From Deltaproteobacteria bacterium (GTDB taxonomy: Bacteria > Desulfobacterota > Desulfobacteria > Desulfobacterales > Desulfobacteraceae), in NCBI GenBank assembly GCA_027858995.1, contig JAQIBP010000145.1, forward strand, positions 1-34,714: a stretch of 34,714 nt of DNA, in the 5' to 3' direction. Below are positions 34,597 through 34,714 of the stretch, one piece after another (positions within the stretch are counted from its first letter, which is position 1; each line of letters begins with the position of its first letter). The notes below the pieces were generated by a model. That model did no database searches, was not told the origin of the DNA, and worked only from the letters and a program-made list of their open reading frames with translations. The position numbers and the translations under genes were made by a program.

Positions 34597-34714
34597 GTGC
34601 GCCAGGCAAAGCTGGTAATTTCTTGTCGGTTAGAGTCCGACATAGTCAAAGATTAGCCACCGGGCTATCACCAAAGGTGCATTTGTGGAGGTAACAAAGC
34701 AAATGAAGCCACCT
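34597..34714 (+). mobile_element. Group II intron, 5' end (runs off the window)
   Basis: From GTGCG at 34597 (consensus 5' end GUGYG) the sequence looks like group II intron domain I: CCAG-GCAAAG-CTGG at 34602-34615, TGTCGG-TTAGAGT-CCGACA near 34624-34642, and GCCACCGGGC followed by ATCACCAAAGGTG. These match the early part of bacterial introns that encode a reverse transcriptase/maturase, which would lie beyond the window. GTGAG at 34593 is an alternative 5' splice site. The call rests on pattern memory and the fold. Confidence 0.7.

Overview
The window looks like chromosomal DNA of a sulfate-reducing deltaproteobacterium of the Desulfobacterales type. The reasons are an AT-rich genome with a dissimilatory-type sulfate adenylyltransferase (sat), a HypB hydrogenase maturation GTPase, an rpmF-acpP-rpiB-glyA-nrdR-rib-nusB order, and an apparent selenoprotein. 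The genus cannot be fixed from sequence reading alone.

Positions 1-8412 are accessory DNA. At the left edge is a truncated multi-membrane-spanning gene (possibly a HerA-type ATPase). Next comes a two-gene Kiwa anti-phage system (kwaA, kwaB). Then follows an unrecognised cluster on the minus strand: an ECF-like sigma factor, a small charged protein, an ImmA/IrrE metallopeptidase, a ComF-like phosphoribosyltransferase and a SLOG-fold nucleotide-binding protein. Two small conserved-looking proteins are encoded divergently from the sigma gene across a perfect 11-bp inverted repeat. The island ends at an integron-type tyrosine recombinase (IntI) with an extra N-terminal domain. Just upstream of intI are attI-like direct repeats and a highly folded palindromic element of about 140 bp.

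Positions 8534-11536 hold hypB, an AmmeMemoRadiSam-B (Memo) gene and, convergently, gltX. Positions 11640-17570 are a second patchy accessory zone: a dead IS110-family transposase, a secreted catalase-peroxidase (katG) with a 7-1-7 palindrome upstream, a flavodoxin-like gene and small proteins, separated by long non-coding gaps.

Positions 18200-31091 are a dense housekeeping block on the plus strand: rpmF, acpP, rpiB, glyA, dCMP deaminase, nrdR, the complete riboflavin set ribD-ribE-ribBA-ribH, nusB, an MBL-fold hydrolase, pabB, pabC, a DUF1573 protein, a HAD phosphatase and sat. The DUF1573 gene is interrupted by one in-frame TGA exactly at the first Cys of the family's CGC motif, and SECIS-like hairpins follow it. 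It is best read as one selenoprotein gene, 28321-29022.

Positions 31190-34714 hold rsmI on the minus strand and then a decaying region: an MltF-like gene with a large in-frame internal deletion, a potassium-channel pore fragment, an IS1380 transposase with internal deletions, and at the right edge the 5' end of a group II intron. The most novel-looking items are the sigma/ImmA/PRTase/SLOG cluster beside Kiwa and IntI, and the Sec-containing DUF1573 protein.
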